This document shows positions 17,744 through 26,313 of a stretch of 31,190 nucleotides of DNA, one piece after another. A model generated the notes under the pieces. It saw nothing but the letters and a program-made list of their open reading frames with translations, searched no databases and was not told the DNA's origin. The stretch is taken from positions 1 through 31,190 of the forward strand of contig JAEWBF010000111.1 in assembly GCA_023391285.1 (NCBI GenBank), read 5' to 3'. Source of the DNA: Verrucomicrobiota bacterium (GTDB taxonomy: Bacteria > Verrucomicrobiota > Verrucomicrobiia > Opitutales > Opitutaceae). The translations under genes were made by a program, and so were the position numbers. Numbering within the stretch: position 1 is the first letter of the stretch; each line of letters starts with the position of its first letter.

Positions 17744-19246
17744 TTAGTCCAATGCGGCCGCGAGCGACGCGATGATTTCGGCGGCGGGTTCGGTTCCGAT
17801 GGAGAGGCGGAGGAGATTGGGATTGAGGTTGCTCGCGGCGAGCTCGGCGCGGCCGGCGTCGGTCGTGACGAGGTCATAGTGCGCGAGGAACATGAAAGGG
17901 CAGATGAGCGTGGTCTTCATGCCGAAGCTCGGGCCTTTCGGGAGGTTGAGGCGATCGTAGAAACGTTCGAGGGATCCGCGAACGGTGAACGTGATCATGC
18001 TGCCGACTGCATCGGGTGCGCGCGCCAGCCGGAGGTAGTTTTCGCGAGATGTCGGATGAAGGGCCCAATAGACCTCGCGGACATTCGGATGAGCGGAAAG
18101 GAATTCCACGACTCGCGGAACGCTGGCGTGGATTTTTGAAAGGACGGCAGGTGTGTCGACGATCTGGGCGGCAAGCCGGGAGAGATCGCGCGAGTAGAGC
18201 GGGTCGCGGCGCGAGGCGATGGTGGCGTGCAGGGTGGCGGCGTCGGGGGAGGCGGGATTCACGACGACGAGACCGGCGGTGAGATCGCCCTCGCTCGCGG
18301 TGTATTTGGTGAGGCTGGACACGACGACGTCGGCGTGCGGGAGAACCTCGAGGTTGAACGCGCACGCGATCGAAGGATCGAGGATCAAGGCGGCGCCGTG
18401 GCGGCGAGCGAGGGCGGAGATTGCGGGGACGTCGGGGGTTTGAACGAGCGGGTTGGTGGGGATTTCGGCGAAAATGCCGGCGATGCGATCACCTTTCTCG
18501 GCGAAAAGTTTTTCGAGGGCGGCCAGATCGAAGACATCGCTGACGTAAACGTAGTCATCGGGCGTGGCGGTGAACTTTTTCAGCAGGGCGATCGTGTCGA
18601 GATAGAGCCAGCCGAGTTGGATCCAAAGCGTGCGGCCACGCGCAGCTTGAAGATCGGAGACCGTGCGAAAGGCGACCTCGATAGCGCTCATGCCGCAACT
18701 CGTGAGGAGAAGATCGGCGGGCGGAACGTTGGGAAAGGCGGGTGCGAGGTGGCGCGCGATTTCGGCGGAGGCGTCGCCGGTGAAAAGCGTTTCGGGCGCG
18801 GCGGCGGGAATGAGTCCGTGATGAACGAGTCGGTCTTCGGCGGCGCGGGAAGAGAGGAAACCGCCGATGTTTTGGAGGAAGGTTTTGGCGCGCGAGGAAA
18901 GTTCGGACGAGTTTGGGTGCGCGATGGCGTGGATGGGGCCGTCAGTGAGGCGAATCACGTGTGCGGCGCCGAGATGAGCGGCGAGGCGATCGGCGACCAG
19001 CGAAGACGAGGCGAGCCAGAGGGTGTGGCCGTCGAGTTGTTCGCGGCGGAGCAAGTGAGCGGCGAGCTGATGAAGAAACGGATGGATGACGAACCGCGGA
19101 TAACCGGACGTCATGTGCCGTGTGATCTCCGGATCTTTTTCCTCGTAGCCGCGAACGGCGCGCATGGTCGGCAGGCTGGCGGAAACGGCGTGCGGGGACG
19201 CGGCGGGAATTCGCTGGCCAAGAGGAATGGGCGTGAACGCGGGCAT
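17744..19246 (-). CDS. PLP-dependent trans-sulfuration enzyme, fungal-type cystathionine gamma-synthase-like
   Basis: The product is 500 residues. The N-terminus has HAVSASLPTMRAVRGYEEKD, resembling the start of the fungal-type (STR2-like) cystathionine gamma-synthases rather than bacterial MetB. The PLP-fold domain shows EIPTNPLVQ (Glu261), Asp290 in LILDPS, and SSLTKYTASEGD with the presumed PLP-binding Lys314. The family joins O-acylhomoserine and cysteine to give cystathionine, or does related gamma-eliminations; it acts in the cytoplasm in methionine synthesis. No other methionine gene is close by. The ATG at 19246 precedes the conserved start directly. Family call is confident; the exact reaction is less so. 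Confidence 0.88.
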   Translation of the reverse strand: MPAFTPIPLGQRIPAASPHAVSASLPTMRAVRGYEEKDPEITRHMTSGYPRFVIHPFLHQLAAHLLRREQLDGHTLWLASSSLVADRLAAHLGAAHVIRLTDGPIHAIAHPNSSELSSRAKTFLQNIGGFLSSRAAEDRLVHHGLIPAAAPETLFTGDASAEIARHLAPAFPNVPPADLLLTSCGMSAIEVAFRTVSDLQAARGRTLWIQLGWLYLDTIALLKKFTATPDDYVYVSDVFDLAALEKLFAEKGDRIAGIFAEIPTNPLVQTPDVPAISALARRHGAALILDPSIACAFNLEVLPHADVVVSSLTKYTASEGDLTAGLVVVNPASPDAATLHATIASRRDPLYSRDLSRLAAQIVDTPAVLSKIHASVPRVVEFLSAHPNVREVYWALHPTSRENYLRLARAPDAVGSMITFTVRGSLERFYDRLNLPKGPSFGMKTTLICPFMFLAHYDLVTTDAGRAELAASNLNPNLLRLSIGTEPAAEIIASLAAALD

Positions 19247-19376
19247 GGGTCGGAGTTGAAAGATAAGAGCCGAGAGTTGAGAGGCGCGGGGCCGGGGGCA
19301 AATGGAAGGTGTGTCAGGGTGAGGCGGTCACGAATTGAGTGGCGAGAGGACGGAGGGGCGACTTTGCTGCACGCGC

Positions 19377-20135
19377 ATGAAACTGGTCTCGTGGAACGTG
19401 AACGGAATTCGGGCGGTGTTGAAGAAGGGGTTTCTCGATTACATGGCGAAGGTGGATGCGGACGTGATTTGTTTGCAGGAGACGAAGGCGCATCCGGGTG
19501 ATGTGCAGCATGTCGCGTGGGTGGCGGGTTATACGCCGCATTGGTATTCGGCGGTGAAGAAAGGCTATTCGGGGACGGTGATCTTCACGCGAGTGGCGCC
19601 GTTGAGCGTGAAGTTCGGGATCGGACTGCCGGGGCATGACGACGAAGGCCGGGTGATCACGGCGGAGTTCGAGGACTTTTATCTTGTGAACGTCTATCAG
19701 CCGAATTCGCAGCGCGGACTGACGCGGCTGGAGTATCGGACGAAGGAGTGGGATCCGGCGTTTCTGGGTTTCTTGAAGAAGCTCGAGAAGAAGAAGCCGG
19801 TGGTGTTTTGCGGCGATCTGAACGTGGCCCACACGGAAATCGATCTGACGAACCCGAAGACGAACCGACGGAATGCGGGGTTCACGGACGAGGAGCGGGA
19901 GAATTTCTCGAAAGTGCTGGCGAGTGGATTTTTGGATACGTTTCGCGAGTTCGAGAAAGGGCCCGGCCACTACACCTGGTGGAGCCAGATGATGAATTGC
20001 CGGGCGCGGAACATTGGGTGGCGGGTCGATTATTTCGTCGCCAGCGCGCAGATGCGGAAGCGGCTGAAACGCGCATGGATTTCGCCCGAGGTGATGGGCA
20101 GCGATCACTGCCCGGTCGGATTGGAGATTGCGTAG
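19377..20135 (+). CDS. xth: Exodeoxyribonuclease III / AP endonuclease
   Basis: The product is 252 residues, the usual ExoIII length. Active-site positions are present: Asn7 in SWNVNGIRA, Glu35 in LQETK, Tyr107 in NVYQPN, Asp147 and Asn149 in GDLNVAH, Asp218 in GWRVDYF, and Asp243-His244 in GSDHCP. It cleaves DNA at abasic sites and removes 3' blocks in base excision repair. The GWRVDYF form is close to the ExoA/APE1 subgroup. The ATG at 19377 starts the first strand (KLVSWNVNG). The PncC-like gene follows in the same direction after 34 bp. Divergent from the PLP enzyme gene. Confidence 0.95.
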   Translation: MKLVSWNVNGIRAVLKKGFLDYMAKVDADVICLQETKAHPGDVQHVAWVAGYTPHWYSAVKKGYSGTVIFTRVAPLSVKFGIGLPGHDDEGRVITAEFEDFYLVNVYQPNSQRGLTRLEYRTKEWDPAFLGFLKKLEKKKPVVFCGDLNVAHTEIDLTNPKTNRRNAGFTDEERENFSKVLASGFLDTFREFEKGPGHYTWWSQMMNCRARNIGWRVDYFVASAQMRKRLKRAWISPEVMGSDHCPVGLEIA

Positions 20136-20169
20136 CCGAGAGGTGGTTACGCACGCCGGAACACCGCGC

Positions 20170-20670
20170 ATGACCAAAGCGGAGGAGTTGAGGACGGTGA
20201 TGTTGGCGGAGCCGCGGTGGACGCTCGCGGTGGCGGAGAGTTTGACGGCGGGGAATTTGCAGGCGCGGATCGCGAGCGCGTCGGGCGCGTCGAACTATTT
20301 TTTGGGCGGGATCACGGCGTATTCGCTCGAGCAGAAAGTGCGGCAGCTGGGGGTGGAGCGCGCGCATGCGGAAGTGGTGAATTGTGTTTCGGCGGACGTG
20401 GCGGAGCAGATGGCGTGCGGCGTGTGCCGGATGTTTCGTGCGGACGTGGGCGCGGCGACGACAGGATACGCGGAACCGGCGTCCCAATTGGGGGTGAGCG
20501 TGCCGTTTGCGTGGTGGGCAGTCGCAGTGAGAAAGGCGAAGGACGCGGAGTTCGCGGTCCGTAGCGGACGCGTGGAAATCGCGGGCGCGAACCGCGAGGA
20601 GGTGCAACGGCGCGTCGCGGACGTGGTGATCGAGGAGATCGCGAGAGCCGTGGCTGAAGCGCGAAAATAA
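20170..20670 (+). CDS. CinA C-terminal domain protein (PncC-like), divergent
   Basis: The product is 166 residues, the size of a stand-alone CinA C-terminal domain. AESLTAGNLQARIAS, the NYFLGGITAYSLEQKVRQLG block, and SADVAEQMACG identify the family. PncC deamidates nicotinamide mononucleotide in NAD recycling. The family's TG.AGP.GG loop is replaced by TTGYAEPASQLGVSVP, so activity on the usual substrate is uncertain. The ATG at 20170 fits the family start. The TAA stop overlaps the T-run of a minus-strand terminator. Follows xth on the same strand. Confidence 0.82.
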   Translation: MTKAEELRTVMLAEPRWTLAVAESLTAGNLQARIASASGASNYFLGGITAYSLEQKVRQLGVERAHAEVVNCVSADVAEQMACGVCRMFRADVGAATTGYAEPASQLGVSVPFAWWAVAVRKAKDAEFAVRSGRVEIAGANREEVQRRVADVVIEEIARAVAEARK

Positions 20671-20696
20671 AAAAGCCCGGCGGAAAGGCCGGGCTT
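20669..20696 (-). terminator. Intrinsic terminator of the SYLF gene (bidirectional stem)
   Basis: Stem AAGCCCGGC (20673-20681) with GCCGGGCTT (20688-20696) and a 6-base loop. On the minus strand it is followed by six Ts (20674-20669), so it ends the SYLF gene. It also lies directly behind the PncC-like gene on the + strand, without a T-run there. Confidence 0.85.
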
Positions 20697-20718
20697 GGGT
20701 CGACTGGTGTCGGAGAGA

Positions 20719-21402
20719 TCAGCGGGTGATTTGCTGAACGTATTGCATCAGTGGCTGGACCTCGGGAATGGGTTGAACCCAGTCGCTGTAGAGCAATTCG
20801 GGAAGCGTGTATTGGGTCGAGTAGAGGATGAAGTTGGCTTGGTCGTTGCGGGAGAGATGGCCGAATTTCACGGTGGCGCCGGCGTAGAGACCCTTCGATT
20901 TCGAGTAGATCAGGACGGGGGCTTCGATGATGGGGCGGTTGGCGCGCTCGGCTTGCGCGGCTTTCGGACCGGCGACGGCTTTGGCGTCGACGCCGACGTT
21001 GAAGCGGTCGTTGAACAGAAGCCGCGGCGTCTCGTCGTCGGTGATCACCATGACGGTCTCGACCGCGTTGGCGCCGATTTGGAAACCGAGGCTGGCTTCG
21101 CCGGCGTTGATGATGACGGGGATGCTCCAGCTGCCGTCGGGCTTCTTCGCGATGACCACGCCATAGCCGTCTTTCACGCCAAAAAAGAAGCCGGCTTTGA
21201 ACTGGTTCACGATGATGAGAGCGCGGGCCTGTTGCAGAATGCCGGCGGGAATCGCGTATTCCGGGTTGGCCATGAACTCGCGCAGGATCGCCTCGCACGA
21301 TTCGACGCGCGTGATGGTCTCCGCGCGAGTAGGTGCGGCGGAGGCGGCGGGAGCCGCGGCGGCGAAGAGCGCGAGGGCGAGGAGCGGAAGGAACTTTTTC
21401 AT
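20719..21402 (-). CDS. SYLF/YSC84-domain secreted protein
   Basis: The product is 227 residues with a signal peptide (FLPLLALALFAAAAPAASAA). The mature protein matches the SYLF (DUF500) domain: IPAGILQQARALIIVNQFKA, GFFFGVKDGYGVVIAKK, NAGEASLGFQIGANAVETVM, and LYAGATVKFGHLSRND. In eukaryotic relatives SYLF binds phosphoinositides or actin; bacterial members are periplasmic proteins of unknown function. The ATG at 21402 abuts the signal peptide. A separate transcript is likely, as it has its own terminator at 20669. Confidence 0.88.
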   Translation of the reverse strand: MKKFLPLLALALFAAAAPAASAAPTRAETITRVESCEAILREFMANPEYAIPAGILQQARALIIVNQFKAGFFFGVKDGYGVVIAKKPDGSWSIPVIINAGEASLGFQIGANAVETVMVITDDETPRLLFNDRFNVGVDAKAVAGPKAAQAERANRPIIEAPVLIYSKSKGLYAGATVKFGHLSRNDQANFILYSTQYTLPELLYSDWVQPIPEVQPLMQYVQQITR

Positions 21403-21585
21403 GACGTGACGAAAGGCGTTGGTTGAAGCGAACGTAAGCACGGGGTGCGGGATTTTGGAAGCGTGGAGTGGGTGTGAAGCGTGCGGTGAGCGCGTGGGTT
21501 GGCCCGACACAGCGAAGTCCGGAAAAGTTCCGATGGAAGATCGATCGTTGCTGCGCAACGTGAAGGAGGGTGGGCGGCCCTCGAG

Positions 21586-21957
21586 TTAGTCGAGACCGCG
21601 GGCGGTGAGGTCGTCTTCGTCCCAACCCAAGTAGTGACCGAGCTCGTGCAGGTAGGTGAGGCGGGTTTCGTCGCGGAAGATCTCCACATCGCCCTCGGCG
21701 AAGTCCCAGAGGTTTTCCAAATAGAGAAGAATTTGCGGCGGCGCGGGGTGCGTGGTGTCGAGTTCGTGACCGTGAGCGCTGCCGGTGAAGAGTCCGAGGA
21801 TGTCCGGAGGGAAGCCGTCGGCGAGCACGTCGGGGCCGGGCAAGGCTTCGTAGTGGACGGCGACGGCGCGAGCCAGCGGGCGGATTTCCGGCGGGAGTTT
21901 GCGTTGGGTGGCTCCGACCACGTCGACGGCGAGGCGGGTGAGTTCGGGAAGTTTCAC
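21586..21957 (-). CDS. Zincin-like metallopeptidase (DUF1025 / PF06262 type)
   Basis: The product is 123 residues. HELGHYLGWDEDD at about 104-116 is the zinc-binding HExxH motif with the following Gly and acidic residues, as in the small possible metallopeptidase family. The start is GTG at 21957, overlapping the stop of the ABC permease gene by 4 bp (GTGA); a start further upstream would overlap the permease needlessly. Cytoplasmic, substrate unknown. It is the last gene of an operon with the ABC exporter. Confidence 0.83.
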   Translation of the reverse strand: MKLPELTRLAVDVVGATQRKLPPEIRPLARAVAVHYEALPGPDVLADGFPPDILGLFTGSAHGHELDTTHPAPPQILLYLENLWDFAEGDVEIFRDETRLTYLHELGHYLGWDEDDLTARGLD

Positions 21958-23741
21958 GCGCGAGGTTCGGACGAAAGGTCGAATCTTTCGAATTGTTGGC
22001 CGAGTAGCCACAGTCCGCACCAAAGTTCGGCAGCGAGCACGGCGGTGACGACGAGGGTGGCGAGCACGACGCAGAGCGCGGGTGCGAGTTCGAGCCAGCC
22101 ATAGAGGATGAACACCAGCAGCGCGGCGCTGGCCGCGGCGGGAAGAAGCGCGACGCAGACGACGAGCACCTGCCCGAAACCGAAGATGAGACGCTGCCCC
22201 ATCAGATCGATGCCGGCGCCGGGAGTGCGAACAGCGTTGAACCAGCTGGGGAAGACGAGTGGGACGGCGTTGGGGATCAGAAGTTCGAGTGCAATGACGA
22301 CGGGTGCGACGAAGGCCGCGCAGATACTGAAGACGAGACGCATGTCAGGGCTCATCCAAACATTCGATAGCGCGGGCGGTTCGTGTCCGGTGAGACCGAG
22401 AAACCACGCGAGGACCGCGAGCCATACGATGCCTGTGAGGATGGCGATAGGTGTGAGCAGTTCGCCGAGAAGTATGCGCCAGCCGGGAAGCGGGTAGGTT
22501 TTGAGGATGTCGGCGTTGGAGAGATCCTGGCGCAGATCGAGACGCGTGAGCAGCGGGCCGTAGAGCAGGGTCAGGGCTCCGACGACGCTGCCAAGGGTGG
22601 CAAGCGCGGCGCCGAGTTTCCAGTAGGTATTGCCCATCAGGATACGTCCGAGGGCGAAGAGCGCAACGAGACCAAGGGCGCAGCCCAGCCAGATGCGCAG
22701 CGTGAACCACGGACGAGTGGTGGAGAGGAGATTCTTCCAGAGAAACGCGAACTCGGGCCAGCGGGCGCGGGAAAGATCGAAAGGAGGGCGGCGGCCGGCG
22801 GTGCGAACGGAGCCGAGGCGGAGCATGCCGGTTCGGCGGAGTTCGGTTGTGCGTGCAGTTTGGCGTTCGGCGTGCGCGAGCGCGCGCTCCTCGAACGCGA
22901 CGTTGAGACGGACCAGCCACACGTAGTGAAAGGCGAGGATGAGAACCACCGGGGCGAGCGCGGAGAGGAAGGGCAAAAGCTCACGGGCAAAGAAAGGGTG
23001 CGCGAAAGCGGCGAAAGGGCGAAGCAGCCAGCCAAGAACCCCCTCGCCGAGCGTGGCGGGAATCCAGCGGTCGAAGTCGTTGATCAAGTCGACGTGCGGC
23101 GGGAGATCGACGATCGCGCGCACGATGATAGCGAGAACAAGGGCGGCGAGAGCGGACGCGGCCGTGCGCAGCAGCCGCGCGGGCCAGCGTCCGCCCGGTG
23201 CGGACGAGAGCCGGGCGAGAGTGAGCGACGAAGCCTGATAGTGTAGCGTGAGCACGCTGAGCACGGCCCACCAGGCGAACACGATGAAGAGCGCCTCACC
23301 GCTGAAGAGACGACGCGCGTGAAAGAGCAGCGCGTAGAGCAGGGACTGGAGCAGGGCGGTGAATTGTGCGCTGAGGATTTTATAGTGAACGAGGCGGCGT
23401 CGGGTGAGCGGCGCGGGAAACAGAAAGGCGATTTCGGGTTCGCTGAAGTTAAGGCCGACACGATCGGACGGAGCCGCCCACATGAGCGCGAAGACCAGGA
23501 AAAGGGCCAGCGAGGCGATTGCCGCTACGAGATCGGACGCGTTGGGCGAAGCGAAAGGAAACATCGCGCCAGGCGCATGGGCCGGAGCAGCGGCGGAGGC
23601 GTGGCGGAAAAAGAAGAAGTAGAAATAGGCGACCGCGAACAGCGCGCCGAAAAGGTATTTCGGCTGGCGCAGGCGTCTGAGTTGCGCGAGCAGGAGGTTC
23701 TTCAGCGACGTGAGTCGCAGATAGAGCAGAGCGCGAAGCAT
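21954..23741 (-). CDS. ABC exporter permease
   Basis: The product is 595 residues with many hydrophobic segments: one at about 32-48 (YLFGALFAVAYFYFFFF), a pair at about 70-90, and several in the C-terminal half. It matches no well-known substrate group but has the size and layout of large ABC-2-like exporter subunits. It lies 32 bp after the ATPase gene and overlaps the zincin gene by 4 bp, so the three form one operon. Substrate unknown. Confidence 0.8.
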   Translation of the reverse strand: MLRALLYLRLTSLKNLLLAQLRRLRQPKYLFGALFAVAYFYFFFFRHASAAAPAHAPGAMFPFASPNASDLVAAIASLALFLVFALMWAAPSDRVGLNFSEPEIAFLFPAPLTRRRLVHYKILSAQFTALLQSLLYALLFHARRLFSGEALFIVFAWWAVLSVLTLHYQASSLTLARLSSAPGGRWPARLLRTAASALAALVLAIIVRAIVDLPPHVDLINDFDRWIPATLGEGVLGWLLRPFAAFAHPFFARELLPFLSALAPVVLILAFHYVWLVRLNVAFEERALAHAERQTARTTELRRTGMLRLGSVRTAGRRPPFDLSRARWPEFAFLWKNLLSTTRPWFTLRIWLGCALGLVALFALGRILMGNTYWKLGAALATLGSVVGALTLLYGPLLTRLDLRQDLSNADILKTYPLPGWRILLGELLTPIAILTGIVWLAVLAWFLGLTGHEPPALSNVWMSPDMRLVFSICAAFVAPVVIALELLIPNAVPLVFPSWFNAVRTPGAGIDLMGQRLIFGFGQVLVVCVALLPAAASAALLVFILYGWLELAPALCVVLATLVVTAVLAAELWCGLWLLGQQFERFDLSSEPRA

Positions 23742-23773
23742 ACAGTGCCGGGAGCGACGAAGGATGCGGCGAC

Positions 23774-24505
23774 TCAGTTTTCCGTGCCGCCGGTCGCGCG
23801 CAGGAAAACGTCTTCGAGGGAGACGGTGATGTCGCCGTTGCTGAAGTGAGCCACGACTTCGCTGAGGGGGCCGGCGGCGATTTTCTGACCGCGTTTCAAG
23901 ATGAGAACGTGCGAGCAGACCTCCTCGAGCAAGTGAAGGAGGTGAGAGCTGAGAATGATGGTGGCGCCCGCGCGCGCGCGTTGAAGGATGGAGTCTTTCA
24001 TGCGGCGGATGCCGAGGGGATCGAGGCCGGTGAGCGGCTCGTCGAAGAACATCACGGTGGGCGAGTGCAGCAGGCCGCAGGCGATCGCGAGTTTCTGCTT
24101 CATCCCTCGGGACAGCGCGCCGGGAAGCTGGTCGGCTTTGTCGGCGAGTTCGAGCTCCGCGAGAAGTGTTTCGGCGCGCGAGGTGTGGTCGGTGACACCG
24201 TAGATCTTGGCCACGAACGCGAGATGCTGGCGAACGGTGAGGTAATCGAAAAGCCGGGGTTCGTCGGGAAAGAAAGCGAGCGCGCGTTTCGCGGCGATGG
24301 GATCGACGGCGAGCTCGTGGCCGGCGATGCGAATCGAACCGGCGGTGGCGGGAATGATGCCGGCGAGGCAGCGAAGGGTGGTGGTTTTTCCTGCGCCATT
24401 GGGGCCGACGAGCCCGAGCACTTCGCCGGGGCGCACCGCGAAGGAGAGATCCTCGACGGCGGTGAAGCGACCATAGCGTTTGGTGAAGCCCGAGACTTCG
24501 ATCAT
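23774..24505 (-). CDS. ABC transporter ATP-binding protein
   Basis: The product is 243 residues. Walker A is GPNGAGKT at 34-41, the signature is LSRGMKQKLAIA at about 131-142, and Walker B is MFFDEPLTGLDP at about 152-163; a switch His lies in IILSSHLLHLLEE. The LSRGM signature is typical of ABC-2 exporter ATPases. The ATG at 24505 is the family start (MIEVSGFTKRYG). It powers the permease encoded just downstream. It is divergent from the flavoprotein gene at 24613. Confidence 0.94.
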   Translation of the reverse strand: MIEVSGFTKRYGRFTAVEDLSFAVRPGEVLGLVGPNGAGKTTTLRCLAGIIPATAGSIRIAGHELAVDPIAAKRALAFFPDEPRLFDYLTVRQHLAFVAKIYGVTDHTSRAETLLAELELADKADQLPGALSRGMKQKLAIACGLLHSPTVMFFDEPLTGLDPLGIRRMKDSILQRARAGATIILSSHLLHLLEEVCSHVLILKRGQKIAAGPLSEVVAHFSNGDITVSLEDVFLRATGGTEN

Positions 24506-24612
24506 GGGCGGGACGGTGCGAAGGATCGGGAGGTGCGGCAAGCTCGGGTGGGCAGCGGGCGGAGAGCGGAGATTGAGATTGGAGCGGCGAAAGAGCGGCG
24601 CAAAGTAACGGA

Positions 24613-25857
24613 ATGGGTGATACGCGTGTGATCGTCGTCGGTGGAGGAGCTGCGGGATTTTTCGCGGCGATCGCGTGCGCGGAGACGTTGGGCGGACGAG
24701 GGTCGGTGACGATTTATGAAGCGACGGCACATCCGCTTGCGAAAGTTCGGGTGTCGGGTGGCGGACGGTGTAACACGACTCATGGCTGCTTCGAACCGCG
24801 GGAGTTGGTGAAGAGGTATCCGCGGGGCGGGCGCGAACTGCTGGGCGCTTTCCATCGATTTCAACCGCGGGACACCATTGCGTGGTTCGCCGAGCGTGGA
24901 GTGGAGCTGAAAACGGAGGAAGACGGTCGAATGTTTCCCGTGACGGATGATTCGGCGACGATCGTCGAATGCTTGATGCGGGCGGCAGAGAAGGCGGGGG
25001 TGAACGTGGTGACGTCGATGGGCGTGCGCACCGCGGAAGCGTTGAACGGTGGGTTTTGGCTGACGCTGACGAGCGGCGAGGAGTTGAGGTGCGAGAAGCT
25101 GATTATCGCGACGGGCGGCAACAAAGCGTCGGCGGGGCTGACGATGGCGCAGAAGTTGGGGCACACGATCGAGCCGCCGGTGCCGTCGTTGTTCACGTTT
25201 CACATCGACGACCGGCGGCTCGAGGGATTGTCAGGCGTGGCAGTGGAAAACGCGGGCGTGGCGGTCGGTGGGACGAAGCTGAAGGAGAGCGGGCCGCTGT
25301 TGATCACGCACTGGGGCATGAGTGGGCCGGCGGTTCTGAAATTGTCGGCCTGGGGCGCGCGGGAACTAGCGGGAATGAACTACGAATTTCCGCTGCTAGT
25401 GAATTGGGCAAATGGATACACGCGCGAGACGCTGGGGAAGGAGTTGTCCGAGGTGAGGAGTCGCAACCCGAAGAAGCACGTGGCGACGTGGAGTCCGCTC
25501 GCGATGCCGCAGCGGCTTTGGGAGCGGTTGGTGACGGCGAGTGGGATCGCCGCAGCGACACCGTGGGCGCAGGTGGGGAACGCAGCGCTGGCGAAGCTCG
25601 CGGCTGACGTGACGGCGTCTGAGTTCCGCGTGGTGGGGAAGAGCTTGTTCAAGGAGGAATTCGTCACGTGCGGCGGCGTGCGGTTGAACGAGGTGGATTT
25701 TCGGACGATGGAAAGTCGAGTGTGTGCCGGGCTGCATTTCGCGGGCGAGGTGCTGGACATCGACGGCGTGACTGGCGGGTTCAACTTTCAAGCCGCATGG
25801 ACGACGGGATGGATCGCAGGGCGCGCCGCAGCGAGCGAAGGTTCTGACCAAAAGTAA
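24613..25857 (+). CDS. NAD(P)/FAD-dependent oxidoreductase, YhiN/HI0933 family
   Basis: The product is 414 residues. The dinucleotide-binding motif VIVVGGGAAG lies at about 6-15, followed by the family block VRVSGGGRCNTTH. LLITHWGMSGPAVLKLS and the C-terminal FAGEVLDIDGVTGGFNFQAA are diagnostic of the HI0933-like flavoproteins. Relatives include BaiN-type enzymes; the substrate of most members is unknown. Cytoplasmic. Start ATG at 24613 is directly before the first strand. It ends 22 bp from the convergent VOC gene. Confidence 0.92.
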   Translation: MGDTRVIVVGGGAAGFFAAIACAETLGGRGSVTIYEATAHPLAKVRVSGGGRCNTTHGCFEPRELVKRYPRGGRELLGAFHRFQPRDTIAWFAERGVELKTEEDGRMFPVTDDSATIVECLMRAAEKAGVNVVTSMGVRTAEALNGGFWLTLTSGEELRCEKLIIATGGNKASAGLTMAQKLGHTIEPPVPSLFTFHIDDRRLEGLSGVAVENAGVAVGGTKLKESGPLLITHWGMSGPAVLKLSAWGARELAGMNYEFPLLVNWANGYTRETLGKELSEVRSRNPKKHVATWSPLAMPQRLWERLVTASGIAAATPWAQVGNAALAKLAADVTASEFRVVGKSLFKEEFVTCGGVRLNEVDFRTMESRVCAGLHFAGEVLDIDGVTGGFNFQAAWTTGWIAGRAAASEGSDQK

Positions 25858-25879
25858 ACGGCTGGGGCGCGTGCGGACC

Positions 25880-26281
25880 TCAGGAGCTCGCGATGGTTGG
25901 CTGAAGCAAGTCCCAACGATTGCCGTAAAGGTCTTCGAATACGGCGACCGTGCCGTAGGGCTCCTCGCGTGGTGCTTCGGTGAAGCGAACGCCTCGCGAC
26001 AGATAGAGGCGATAGTCCCGCCAAAAGTCGTCGGTATGCAGAAAAAGAAATACGCGTCCGCCTGCCTGGCGTCCAATCGCGGACGCCTGCTCGTTGTTTA
26101 TGGCGCGCGCCAATAAGATTCCACACTCCGTTGCGCCCGGAGGAGCCACGATCACCCAACGTTTGTCGCCGGATAGCTGGGTGTCTTGCGCGCAGCGGAA
26201 GCCGAGAACGCCGGTGAAGTAGGCGATCGCTTCATCGTAGTCGCGCACGATCAGCGAAAGGTGAGCGATCCATTGCTTCAT
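25880..26281 (-). CDS. VOC family (glyoxalase/bleomycin-resistance-like) protein
   Basis: The product is 133 residues with the paired beta-alpha-beta units of VOC proteins: WIAHLSLIVRDYDEAIAYFT, VLGFRC, then FLFLHTDDFWRDYRLYLSRG, and the closing GTVAVFEDLYGNRWDLLQP. Metal-binding candidates are His7 and the Glu in FEDLYGN. The family includes glyoxalases, dioxygenases and resistance proteins; the substrate is not evident. It follows the MazG-like gene by 32 bp on the same strand. Confidence 0.88.
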   Translation of the reverse strand: MKQWIAHLSLIVRDYDEAIAYFTGVLGFRCAQDTQLSGDKRWVIVAPPGATECGILLARAINNEQASAIGRQAGGRVFLFLHTDDFWRDYRLYLSRGVRFTEAPREEPYGTVAVFEDLYGNRWDLLQPTIASS

Positions 26282-26313
26282 TTCGGAAAGGCGGAGCGTG
26301 CGCAGTCCGCTGA

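Noticed and set aside
18227..19501. 424-residue open frame opposite the PLP enzyme
   Set aside because: Antisense shadow; the other strand has clear PLP-enzyme motifs.
20312..22102. 596-residue minus-strand open frame
   Set aside because: Arg/Pro/Ser-rich shadow crossing the SYLF, zincin and pncC-like genes.
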